DNA from: Phascolarctobacterium_B sp045598345
Lineage (GTDB): Bacteria > Bacillota > Negativicutes > Acidaminococcales > Acidaminococcaceae
Length of the DNA stretch: 10,484 bases
NCBI GenBank assembly: GCA_045598345.1
Contig: JAZLLX010000020.1
Span: 1 to 10,484 of the forward strand
Reading direction: 5' to 3'
Part shown: in pieces, positions 1 to 5,467 of the stretch
How the letters are laid out: each line of letters starts with the position of its first letter
Position numbering within the stretch: position 1 is the stretch's first letter
Position numbers and translations under genes: made by a program
The notes under the pieces: model-generated
Told to the model about the DNA's origin: nothing
Database searches by the model: none
What the model saw: the letters and a program-made list of their open reading frames with translations, nothing else

Positions 1-72
1 AAGGAAGCAGAGATTTATAGTCAGGTGATGGGAAGTGACCATTGTCCGGTCACTCTGACTTTGTCAGAGTGA
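1..72 (+). CDS. xth: Exodeoxyribonuclease III (AP endonuclease), C-terminal end only
   Basis: The first 23 codons read in frame 1 to a TGA stop at 70-72 and end in VMGSDHCPVTLTLSE. The GSDHCP block is the signature C-terminus of exonuclease III/ExoA enzymes. Its Asp-His pair (residues at 37-42) belongs to the metal-dependent active site that cleaves DNA at abasic sites and removes 3' blocking groups in base excision repair. The rest of the gene lies left of the window. The last codons and the stop lie inside a perfect hairpin (42-80). A second DNA-repair gene, uvrB, follows one gene downstream. The family call rests on a short but very characteristic motif. Confidence 0.85.
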   Translation, partial: KEAEIYSQVMGSDHCPVTLTLSE

Positions 73-80
73 CCGGACAA
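42..80. repeat. Perfect 18-bp hairpin overlapping the exonuclease III stop codon
   Basis: The arms 42-59 and 63-80 are exact reverse complements separated by a TTT loop. The stem starts TTGTCCGGTCAC and is GC-rich. The last ten sense codons and the stop of the upstream gene lie within it. There is no T-run on either side, so it is not a classical intrinsic terminator. It may stabilise or end the upstream mRNA. Confidence 0.85.
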
Positions 81-85
81 GAGAT

Positions 86-115
86 AAGATAAAAACTTAA
101 AACTTAAAGATATGG
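86..115 (-). repeat. AT-rich repeat, inverted copy left of the four-helix-bundle gene
   Basis: The reverse complement of 86-115 matches 516-545 at 26 of 30 positions (core TTTAAGTTTTAAGTTTTTA). The two copies bracket the small gene at 131-487. Related sequence recurs at 2741-2775, 4140-4175, 8640-8675 and 8877-8905. Confidence 0.7.
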
Positions 116-130
116 TAAGGTGGGCTGAAA

Positions 131-487
131 ATGAATAATAATAAGATGTTTGCAGAAAACAGAAGTAAGGATTTTGCCGTACGCATTGTCAAATTGTATA
201 AGTATCTTAATGGTGAATGTAGTGAGTATGTGATGTCTAAACAGATATTGAGATCTGGGACGAGCATTGGTGCTAATATCACCGAAGCAGAGTATGCCCA
301 GAGCAAGTCAGATTTTTACAGTAAATTAGGGATTGCCTTGAAAGAAGCGGCAGAAACACGATATTGGTTGGAACTTTTATTTAAAACAGAATATCTTAGC
401 GAGGAACAGTACAAGTCGCTGCTTGATGATGTTGAACCTCTAATAAAGATTTTGGTAAAGACAGTTAAGAATAAAGAAAATATTTAA
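131..487 (+). CDS. Four-helix-bundle protein (S23 / rRNA intervening-sequence protein family)
   Basis: This 118-residue protein shows the family pattern: a first helix with F(A/V)VRIVKLYKYL (about residues 15-26), the central SKQILRSGTSIGANITEAEYA (36-56), then SKSDFYSKLGIALKEAAETRYWLELL (58-83) and a final helix. Members fold as a four-helix bundle and often form oligomers. They were first noticed in intervening sequences of 23S rRNA genes and resemble the Avd accessory protein of diversity-generating retroelements. For most, including this one, the role is unknown. The start is supported by AAGGTGG at 117-123, seven bases before the ATG. It lies between two repair genes, inside an inverted repeat pair, and looks inserted. 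No reverse transcriptase or rRNA gene is nearby. Confidence 0.85.
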   Translation: MNNNKMFAENRSKDFAVRIVKLYKYLNGECSEYVMSKQILRSGTSIGANITEAEYAQSKSDFYSKLGIALKEAAETRYWLELLFKTEYLSEEQYKSLLDDVEPLIKILVKTVKNKENI

Positions 488-515
488 TTGGTAATTTTCG
501 CAAAGGGAAAATTGT

Positions 516-545
516 CCATAGTTTTAAGTTTTAAGTTTTTAACTT
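516..545 (+). repeat. AT-rich repeat, right copy bracketing the four-helix-bundle gene
   Basis: This is the inverted partner of 86-115. Just upstream, AATTTTC (493-499) and GAAAATT (507-513) could form a weak hairpin after the gene's stop codon. The copy ends about 30 bases before uvrB, so it may contribute to the uvrB leader. Confidence 0.7.
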
Positions 546-577
546 ATAATTTGAGGGGTAGAAAAGAAAGATAAGAA

Positions 578-2557
578 ATGCCAAACTTCAAAGTTGTGTC
601 CCCTTTTGAACCTTCAGGCGACCAACCGCAGGCAATTAAAAAATTGGTACAGGGTGTGAAGAAAGGAATGTCAGCACAGGTGCTGTTGGGAGCCACCGGT
701 ACGGGCAAGACCTTTACTATTGCCAAAGTGATTGAACAGGTGCAAAAGCCGACTTTGGTGATTGCCCACAACAAGACCCTTGCCGCCCAGTTGGCAAGCG
801 AACTTAAAGCGTTCTTTCCTAACAATGCGGTGGAATATTTTGTGTCTTACTATGATTATTATCAGCCGGAGGCCTATATTCCTGCCAGTGATACCTATAT
901 TGAAAAAGATGCCAGTGTCAATGACGAAATAGACAAACTGCGGCACAGTGCCACATCCTCACTGTTTGAGCGGAAGGATGTAATTATTGTGGCATCCGTG
1001 TCTTGCATTTACGGGTTGGGCGCACCGCAGGATTATTATGATATGTGCCTGTCTTTGCGTACAGGGCAACAGGTTGACCGTCAGGTCATTTTGAAAAAAT
1101 TGGTGGAAATTCAATATACCCGTAATGATTTGGATTTTAAGCGTGGCACTTTCCGTGTGCGTGGTGATGTGATAGAGGTTATTCCTGCGGCTTATGGGGA
1201 AAAGGCGGTGCGGATTGAACTCTTTGGGGATGAAGTGGACAGGATTGTGGAACTGGACACTTTGACAGGGGAAGTGTTGGCAAGCCGTACCCACATTGCT
1301 ATTTTCCCCGCCAGTCATTATGTTTCCAGTAAGGAAAATATGACCCGTGCTATGGCGGATATTAGGGTGGAATTGGCGGACAGGTTGACGGAATTAAAAG
1401 CACAGGGGAAACTTTTGGAAGCGGAACGGTTGAGCCAGCGGACAAACTATGATTTGGAAATGATGGAGGAAATGGGCTATTGCAATGGTATTGAAAATTA
1501 CAGCCGTCATTTGACCAAACGCCAGCCGGGGGAGCCGCCTTTTACATTGGTAAATTATTTTCCTAAAGATTTTCTCTTGGTTGTTGATGAAAGTCATGTT
1601 ACCTTGCCGCAACTTAGGGCGATGCAGGCGGGGGACAGGAGCCGTAAGAGTATGTTGGTGGATTACGGGTTCCGTTTGCCCAGTGCGTTTGATAACCGGC
1701 CTTTGAAATTTGACGAATTTCACGAACAAATCAAACAAGCCATTTATGTTTCTGCCACACCGGCGGAATATGAACTGGGGGAAGCCAAGCAGGTGGTGGA
1801 GCAGATTATCCGTCCCACAGGATTGCTTGACCCGGAGGTGGAAGTACGCCCGATTAAGGGGCAGATTGATGATTTGATTAGTGAAATAAATAAGACAGCG
1901 GTGGCAAATGAAAGGGTTTTGGTAACAACCTTGACCAAGCGGATGGCGGAAGATTTGACGGATTATTTGGCACAGGCAGGCATTCGGGTGCGATATTTGC
2001 ATAGTGAAGTGGTAACCATTGAACGGGCACAGATTATAGACGATTTACGAAAAGGGGAATTTGATGTTTTGGTTGGCATCAATCTGTTGCGTGAAGGTCT
2101 TGATTTGCCGGAAGTTTCTTTGATTGCTATTCTTGATGCGGACAAGGAAGGATTTTTGCGGAGCGATACCAGTATGATTCAGACCATCGGCAGGGCGGCA
2201 CGGAATGAACATGGGCATGTAATTATGTATGCGGACAGGATTACGGACTCTATGCAACGTGCTATTGATGAAACCAACAGACGGCGGGAGATTCAAAAGA
2301 AATTCAATGAGGAAAACGGTATTATACCGAAGACCATTTATAAAGAAAAACGGGCTTTGATTCAACTGACAAAGGTGGCGGACGAGGGAACGGTATATAA
2401 CGAAAAGAAACTGGAAAAGGCAAACAAAAAAGAACTGCAACGCCTGGCAAGGGAATTGGAAAGCGCAATGCGGGATGCGGCAAAACGGTTGGACTTTGAA
2501 CAAGCCGCAGAACTGCGTGACAGGTTGATTGTGGTGAGAGGGAAGATTAGAAGATAA
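578..2557 (+). CDS. uvrB: UvrABC excinuclease subunit B
   Basis: UvrB is the damage-verifying helicase-like subunit of nucleotide excision repair. It is loaded onto DNA by UvrA, clamps the lesion with a beta-hairpin, and recruits UvrC for dual incision. The 659 residues match the usual full length. Visible are Walker A GATGTGKT (38-45), the beta-hairpin region with YYDYYQPEAYIPASDTYIEK (about 92-111), the DESH box (337-340), motif VI QTIGRAARN (535-543) and a C-terminal UVR motif for UvrC contact (about 627-651, LDFEQAAELRDRL). The ATG is preceded by purine-rich AAAGAAAG (563-570), a modest ribosome binding site; GAGGGG at 553-558 is rather far. In many Bacillota uvrA follows directly, whereas here a repeat-rich intergenic region follows. 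No SOS (LexA) box was clear upstream. Confidence 0.98.
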   Translation: MPNFKVVSPFEPSGDQPQAIKKLVQGVKKGMSAQVLLGATGTGKTFTIAKVIEQVQKPTLVIAHNKTLAAQLASELKAFFPNNAVEYFVSYYDYYQPEAYIPASDTYIEKDASVNDEIDKLRHSATSSLFERKDVIIVASVSCIYGLGAPQDYYDMCLSLRTGQQVDRQVILKKLVEIQYTRNDLDFKRGTFRVRGDVIEVIPAAYGEKAVRIELFGDEVDRIVELDTLTGEVLASRTHIAIFPASHYVSSKENMTRAMADIRVELADRLTELKAQGKLLEAERLSQRTNYDLEMMEEMGYCNGIENYSRHLTKRQPGEPPFTLVNYFPKDFLLVVDESHVTLPQLRAMQAGDRSRKSMLVDYGFRLPSAFDNRPLKFDEFHEQIKQAIYVSATPAEYELGEAKQVVEQIIRPTGLLDPEVEVRPIKGQIDDLISEINKTAVANERVLVTTLTKRMAEDLTDYLAQAGIRVRYLHSEVVTIERAQIIDDLRKGEFDVLVGINLLREGLDLPEVSLIAILDADKEGFLRSDTSMIQTIGRAARNEHGHVIMYADRITDSMQRAIDETNRRREIQKKFNEENGIIPKTIYKEKRALIQLTKVADEGTVYNEKKLEKANKKELQRLARELESAMRDAAKRLDFEQAAELRDRLIVVRGKIRR

Positions 2558-2559
2558 TG

Positions 2560-2587
2560 CGTAATGCGGAATTCGTAATGCGGAATT
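2560..2587 (+). repeat. Tandem 14-bp repeat directly after uvrB
   Basis: CGTAATGCGGAATT occurs twice head to tail (2560-2573 and 2574-2587), starting just past the uvrB stop. Similar short GGAATTAGG or GAATGAGTAAT reiterations follow the stop codons of the genes ending at 3684 (3687-3708) and 10318 (10321-10345), suggesting a common class of 3'-flanking simple repeat. Confidence 0.8.
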
Positions 2588-2740
2588 AAGAATGATGGTA
2601 GGGTGTTCCGGTGATTAGAATTGGGTTTCAGGTGTGCGGAGTTGTGCGAACCCTCGTCCGCACCTAAAGGGGCGGGGGACCGAAAAGCGGCGATAGACGC
2701 TTTTTGGTGGTGGGGTGAGCAATTAGGATGTTACTAATGA
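2588..2740. repeat. GC-rich palindromic intergenic repeat (REP-like)
   Basis: This gene-free stretch contains GTGTTCCGGTGATTAGA (a degenerate form of the 15-mer at 2776-2790). It is followed by a GC-rich part (CCTCGTCCGCACC, AAAGGGGCGGGGGACC, AGCGGCGATAGACGCT, GGTGGTGGGGTGAGC) with partially complementary arms. The segment has the look of short palindromic repeats scattered between genes in gut Bacillota. No open frame or promoter is convincing here. Confidence 0.5.
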
Positions 2741-2792
2741 AAAGATAAAAACTTAAGGCCTAAAGTTATGGTGTAATGTTCCTGTGATTATA
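2741..2792 (-). repeat. AT-rich repeat plus exact 15-mer, inverted copy
   Basis: AAAGATAAAAACTTAAGG, then TTATGG, then ATGTTCCTGTGATTA (2776-2790). Read on the minus strand this follows the same order as 4120-4165 and 8619-8660. The 15-mer is exactly the reverse complement of 4120-4134 and 8619-8633. Confidence 0.75.
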
Positions 2793-2915
2793 GTAGGGGG
2801 GTTTGTAGGGGGACGGGTTCTTGCCGTAGGCAAGGTTCCGCACCCGGGCAAAGCATCGCATTGCACAATGTTAGCAATCAGTGCCAATGTTTTCTGCGTA
2901 ATCCGCAACCACAGT
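2793..2915 (+). repeat. Structured multi-hairpin repeat, copy 1 (truncated)
   Basis: Strongly similar to 8696-8812: both contain GGTTCTTGCC, GGCAAGGTTCCGCACCCGGG, GCACAATGT and TTTTCTGCGTAATCCGCA in the same order and spacing. It includes the hairpin CTTGCC/GGCAAG (2820-2834). Copy 1 stops about where the Rpn-like reading frame begins, missing the 3' hairpins and terminator present in copy 2. Confidence 0.8.
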
Positions 2916-3684
2916 GTCACAATACAAGTTTGATGACAAACTGCACGAACAGGAAAGGGATGTGGCAAAGTTTTGGAAAAAAGGCAACATCCGCCTGGCA
3001 CTGTGCGGTCTGGAAAACCAGACAAAAATTGACAAGGATATGGTGCTAAGGGTTATCGGCTATGACGGGGCTGTTTATAGGGGACAACTGACAGAAGGCA
3101 AAAACAAACGTCACCGCTATCCCGTAATAACATTGGTATTGTATTTCGGCAGCCAACGCTGGAACAAATACACAACACTGCTGGAACGATTGAAAGTGCC
3201 GGAAGGATTGGAAAAATATGTCAACGACTACAAAATCAATGTGGTGGAAGTGGCATATTTGAGTGATGAAACAATAGAAAAATTCCGCAGTGATTTCAAA
3301 GATGTGGCAAAATTCTTTGTGGCACAACGGACAGGCAGGAAAGTGGAGTTCAGTTCAAAGGAACTGAAACACGTGGATGAAATACTGAAACTATTACAGG
3401 CAGTATCAAAAGAAGAGGACATAACTAATTTGTTTCGTGACGAGGAAATTGACAAAGGAGGTAAAGTGAATATGGGTAACTTATTCAGAAGGTACAAAAA
3501 TGAAGGCATAAGGGAAGGTCGAAAGGAAGGCCGAGCAGAGGAACGTGGCAATGTGGCTATAGAAATGATAAAAGAGAAAACTCCAATCAGCATGATTCAA
3601 AAATTCACAAAACTTTCCTTGAAACAGTTGCAGAAGTTGTCCGAGGAATGGTGTGGCGCTGGTGATGTGATTATATTAGGATAA
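2914..3684 (+). CDS. Rpn-family recombination-promoting nuclease / putative transposase, 5'-truncated
   Basis: The 256-residue frame matches the Rpn/YhgA-like PD-(D/E)XK family: a candidate catalytic region with ERDV (D16) and LCGLENQTKID (E34-x-Q36), then MVLRVIGYDGAVYR, the conserved YPVITLVLYFG and YKINVVEVAYL blocks, and a C-terminal tail with GIREGRKEGRAEE and a short helical bundle. Family members cleave DNA and have been linked to recombination and phage defence. Relatives usually have about 50 more residues before ERDV. Here a repeat occupies that position, the first codon is GTG at the repeat edge, and no good ribosome binding site precedes it. The full-length protein is therefore probably inactive or unexpressed. 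No promoter is obvious. Ideal internal initiation signals lie at 3454-3474. Confidence 0.75.
   Translation: MSQYKFDDKLHEQERDVAKFWKKGNIRLALCGLENQTKIDKDMVLRVIGYDGAVYRGQLTEGKNKRHRYPVITLVLYFGSQRWNKYTTLLERLKVPEGLEKYVNDYKINVVEVAYLSDETIEKFRSDFKDVAKFFVAQRTGRKVEFSSKELKHVDEILKLLQAVSKEEDITNLFRDEEIDKGGKVNMGNLFRRYKNEGIREGRKEGRAEERGNVAIEMIKEKTPISMIQKFTKLSLKQLQKLSEEWCGAGDVIILG
3472..3684 (+). CDS. Candidate internal in-frame product of the Rpn gene (C-terminal domain)
   Basis: A perfect Shine-Dalgarno sequence AAAGGAGGT (3454-3462) precedes an in-frame ATG (3472) by nine bases, far better than the signals of the longer frame. It would yield 70 residues (starting MGNLFRRYKNEGIREGRK) covering only the charged Gly-Arg/Glu tail and terminal helices. 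Published work on E. coli Rpn proteins describes just such intragenic C-terminal products that restrain the nuclease. Expression here is an inference from the signals. Confidence 0.45.
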   Translation: MGNLFRRYKNEGIREGRKEGRAEERGNVAIEMIKEKTPISMIQKFTKLSLKQLQKLSEEWCGAGDVIILG

Positions 3685-3900
3685 AGGAATTAGGATTCAG
3701 GAATTAGGGAAGTTGGCATAGTGCGGACTTAAGGCCCCTTGGTGAAGGGGCTGGCAGCGATAGGAACATAGGTGGCTGACTGAGGATTGGGAACTATGCA
3801 CTATGCAAAAGTATCGCTTTAATCTGCACCCCCAGTCGCAACCACGTTCCTAAAAGCGACAGCACCTGCAAAGGCGAGGGCTACCCATGTTCCTGTAGTT
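3685..3900. repeat. Mosaic of intergenic palindromic repeats after the Rpn gene
   Basis: Gene-free. It begins with GGAATTAGG reiterations (3687-3708), then a hairpin GCCCCTT-GGTG-AAGGGGC (3734-3751). A fragment then corresponds to 8812-8866 of the structured repeat, including CCCCCAGTCGCAACCACG, the arm partner GCGAC and a decayed version of the last hairpin (AGCACCTGCAAAGGCGAGGG). It ends in ATGTTCCTGTAGTT, a variant of the 15-mer. Confidence 0.65.
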
Positions 3901-4067
3901 TATTATAGCAATAGTTAACATTACGTTAAGTTTAGTCCTTCAGTCGTAGAGAGCGACCCACCCCGTCTTGCCTTTCTGTGTTCCTATAGGCAATCCACCT
4001 GCCCATCCTACGCACTCTCTATGTTCCAAGGCGTGCTCCGGCTCGAAAGCATAACATGCTTTCTCAA
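3901..4067 (+). other. Gene-free structured stretch
   Basis: No convincing open frame. TAGAGAG (3947-3953) and CTCTCTA (4015-4021) can close a large stem enclosing TTGCCT/AGGCAA (3968-3973 with 3988-3993). A perfect hairpin GAAAGCAT-AAC-ATGCTTTC lies at 4045-4063. The region leads straight into the terminator at 4090, so it could be the 5' part of a small structured transcript or just another palindromic repeat. Confidence 0.4.
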
Positions 4068-4115
4068 CCCACGCATGGGCGGGAAAAAGAAGTTCGCATA
4101 ATGCGGACTTTTTTT
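4068..4115 (+). terminator. Intrinsic terminator preceded by a GGGCGGG hairpin
   Basis: CCCA-CGCA-TGGG (4068-4079) is followed by AAGTTCGCAT (4090-4099) pairing with ATGCGGACTT (4101-4110) through one G-U pair, then a run of Ts (4109-4115). The same two-hairpin unit recurs at 8569-8617. Confidence 0.75.
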
Positions 4116-4119
4116 ATTT

Positions 4120-4175
4120 TAATCACAGGAACATATCACCATAGTTTTTCATTTTTAACTTTTAATTTTTAATTT
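4120..4175 (+). repeat. 15-mer plus AT-rich repeat, direct copy left of the GTPase region
   Basis: TAATCACAGGAACAT (4120-4134) then ATCACCATAGTTTTT and AT-rich sequence. The order terminator, 15-mer, CATAGTTTT is the same as at 8569-8660, giving direct repeats on both sides of the 4.4-kb segment holding the XRE/GTPase genes. Confidence 0.8.
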
Positions 4176-4265
4176 ATTCGGACAGTGGTGTGTCTTGGAC
4201 GGTTTGTATAATGCCTTATGTAATCCAATCGGGATTTGGTTTTGTTGATTAAGGAGGTTGTGAAA

Positions 4266-4427
4266 ATGGTAAAATTTTTAGTGTTTATTGCAGGTTTAGT
4301 TTCCGGGCATCTTATGACAAGAAGCCGTCTGGGCATTTCCGCTGATGTGTATCATAAGGTTCTTGTGGGTGAGGCGGAGGTCAAGGTTCAGGATGTAGTC
4401 GGTGATGGTAAAGCGGAGGGGATTTAG
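4266..4427 (+). CDS. Small hypothetical protein with an N-terminal membrane helix
   Basis: The ATG at 4266 sits eight bases after a strong AAGGAGG (4251-4257); this start is preferred over a codon 30 bases upstream that would place the binding site inside the gene. The 53 residues begin MVKFLVFIAGLVSGHLMTRSR. That is one hydrophobic segment (residues 3-13) followed by basic residues, then a soluble tail with VGEAEVKVQDVVGDGKAEGI. This fits a single-pass small membrane protein with its tail inside. No family is recognised. It lies after a terminator and is followed by the long hairpin at 4486-4524, so it is probably its own transcription unit. Confidence 0.6.
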   Translation: MVKFLVFIAGLVSGHLMTRSRLGISADVYHKVLVGEAEVKVQDVVGDGKAEGI

Positions 4428-4485
4428 AAGTGTAAAATAATAAGCCAACTCAAAATGTGAAGCCCTTAGCAAATCGTGTTTCAAG

Positions 4486-4524
4486 AAAAATGTACGTAAC
4501 TTTTCAAAAATTACGTACATTTTT
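4486..4524. terminator. 14-bp perfect hairpin with flanking A/T runs (bidirectional terminator candidate)
   Basis: AAAAATGTACGTAA (4486-4499) and TTACGTACATTTTT (4511-4524) are exact reverse complements with an 11-base loop, itself partly complementary (TTTT/AAAA). The A-run on one side and T-run on the other suit termination in both directions, between the small membrane-protein gene and the leftward XRE gene. TGTAC recurs at 4525. Confidence 0.6.
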
Positions 4525-4600
4525 GTACATTTAGTGATTCTGAGGGATGAAAGGGAGCGATGCGGGTTAAAAAGCATTTGTAACAGCAAAATCTAATTTC

Positions 4601-4639
4601 TAATCTGTCGTTAGATTCGGTAAATCTGTTGACAGATTA
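4601..4639. repeat. Nested palindromes built on AATCTGT
   Basis: TAATCTGTC (4601-4609) and GACAGATTA (4631-4639) are exact reverse complements. AATCTGT-TG-ACAGATT (4623-4638) is a second palindrome sharing the right arm. AATCT/AGATT (4602-4617) makes a third. Alternative pairings suggest a protein binding site or a switchable structure. Confidence 0.6.
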
Positions 4640-4790
4640 AAAACCGCTTTTCACGCTTTTAATTGTGTTTTGTTGACGAGTGATTTTGGTGGTGAGAGTG
4701 AAGAGAAGAGAGAAAAGAATTTGAAAGAAGTTCTTTGCGATTAGAGAGGAAAAAAATTTTTCGTTCAAAACAGCAAAATTGTAAAATTAA

Positions 4791-4827
4791 AATGACGTTA
4801 TTTTGAAATAGAATGACGTCATTTTAG
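4791..4827. repeat. Two AATGACGT(T/C)ATTTT palindromic sites 21 bp apart
   Basis: AATGACGTTATTTT (4791) and AATGACGTCATTTT (4812) are near-identical, each centred on the palindrome TGACGTCA or its one-base variant. The 21-bp offset is two helical turns, as in paired operator sites. The regulator is unknown. The nearest promoter-controlled gene in the right orientation is not obvious. Confidence 0.6.
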
Positions 4828-4996
4828 AAATCAATTTTCACGATTTTTTCAGTTTTGAGTGAGAGAATTTTTTTGAAAGTTGTTGAAGGTGTTGAGGTGG
4901 AATTAAATTTGATTGATGTAATGAAAGGTGATGAAAAATAAATTTGTTTTAGCGGGGCAGTGGTGTGTCGTGTTTGTTTGGAATGATTTCTTTGCT

Positions 4997-5200
4997 TTAT
5001 AAACGTTTGTTGGATAAACCAAGGATATAGTCGGTTGTTGTGTGATAGAATTCTGCTAATTTGATGAGAACGTCTGTTGGCAGATTTCTTGTGCCGCATT
5101 CATAGCCGCTATAAGTTCTTTGAGCACAATTCAAAATATTAGCGATTTCTTTTTGAGTTAAGTCAGCATCTTCACGAAGATCCCGCAGTCGTTTAATCAT
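4997..5200 (-). CDS. XRE/Cro-CI family transcriptional regulator
   Basis: The 67 residues are almost entirely one HTH_3 domain: IKRLRDLREDADLTQKEIANIL (helices 1-2, residues 2-23), NCAQRTYSGYECGTRNLPTDVL (recognition helix region) and IKLAEFYHTTTDYILGLS, the usual end of this domain. Proteins of this size act as dimeric repressors. The start is set by GAGGTG five bases upstream (5206-5211 on the plus strand). It is transcribed away from the small-ORF/GTPase operon, with a short shared promoter region holding two CTCAAAATG sites, so autoregulation and control of the operon are likely. A phage-type repressor is the alternative, but no phage genes are present. Confidence 0.9.
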   Translation of the reverse strand: MIKRLRDLREDADLTQKEIANILNCAQRTYSGYECGTRNLPTDVLIKLAEFYHTTTDYILGLSNKRL

Positions 5201-5223
5201 TTTTTCACCTCGGAAACATTTTA

Positions 5224-5263
5224 CTCAAAATGATAACTTAATCTTGACTTATGGCTCAAAATG
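5224..5263. promoter_or_regulatory. Candidate operator: two CTCAAAATG direct repeats
   Basis: Exact CTCAAAATG copies lie at 5224-5232 and 5255-5263, 31 bases apart (three helical turns). One sits in the spacer of the rightward promoter and overlaps the leftward -35; the other overlaps the leftward -10. A dimeric XRE protein bound there could block both promoters. Confidence 0.5.
5230..5259 (-). promoter_or_regulatory. Probable promoter of the XRE regulator gene
   Basis: On the minus strand, TTGAGC (5259-5254) and TATCAT (5235-5230) are 18 bases apart, about 30 bases before the XRE start codon. Both hexamers overlap the CTCAAAATG repeats. Confidence 0.5.
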
Positions 5264-5272
5264 CACTATGAT
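5244..5272 (+). promoter_or_regulatory. Sigma-70-type promoter of the GTPase operon
   Basis: TTGACT (5244-5249) and TATGAT (5267-5272) are separated by 17 bases, each one mismatch from consensus. Transcription would start near 5279 and run into the genes beginning at 5468. Confidence 0.8.
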
Positions 5273-5441
5273 ATTTTCAAAACAGAGTAATCGTGACAAT
5301 ATAGTGGTTTCTTGGCAGGCCTGTCCGCAACGGGTTTGTGATGAAATGGAATATAAGTTGTTTATAAAGTATGGAAAAGGACCGTGGGCAAGGCGTGCTC
5401 CAAGGTCTTTGAATACTGATGAATGGCGAGTGATGATTTAA
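5268..5441 (+). CDS. Uncertain small ORF in the operon leader
   Basis: The frame stays open to the TAA at 5439-5441 and encodes up to 57 residues containing VVSWQACPQRVCDEMEYKLF and GPWARRAPRSLNTDEWRVMI. Its first ATG (5268) lies within the -10 box, so that start cannot serve the promoter described. GTG 5304 or ATG 5346 are later options, but none has a clear ribosome binding site. It ends 26 bases before the next gene. It may be a leader peptide, a gene with an unusual start, or chance. No family is recognised. Confidence 0.3.
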   Translation: MIFSKQSNRDNIVVSWQACPQRVCDEMEYKLFIKYGKGPWARRAPRSLNTDEWRVMI

Positions 5442-5467
5442 ACTTATTGAAAGGAAAAGGAAATATT

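Larger units (their letters stand above)
4428..4996. other. AT-rich gene-free stretch with three palindrome-pair elements
   Basis: No frame with a usable start and ribosome binding site is seen. A 37-codon open run on the plus strand (4828-4941) reads acidic and coding-like near its end (VVEGVEVELNLIDVMKGDEK) but lacks an initiation signal, so it may be a decayed remnant. The palindromes at 4486-4524, 4601-4639 and 4791-4827 are listed separately. The sequence after two of them is also alike (TTTTCACGCTTTT at 4650 and TTTTCACGATTTT at 4836). Confidence 0.5.

Noticed and set aside
131..487. Possible diversity-generating retroelement (Avd-like protein)
   Set aside because: No reverse transcriptase, template repeat or variable target gene is in the window.
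671..2503. Several long minus-strand open frames opposite uvrB
   Set aside because: They are shadows of the uvrB coding frame, with no initiation signals and no domain pattern.
4296..4589. Minus-strand 97-codon open frame opposite the small membrane-protein gene
   Set aside because: It crosses the 14-bp hairpin at 4486-4524 and has no binding site, while the opposite strand has a strong one.
4824..5099. Minus-strand 91-codon frame overlapping the XRE gene
   Set aside because: It overlaps the well-supported XRE frame out of phase and lacks an initiation signal.
4997..5200. XRE gene as evidence of a prophage
   Set aside because: No integrase, structural or lysis genes are present; the gene is better explained as the operon's local regulator.
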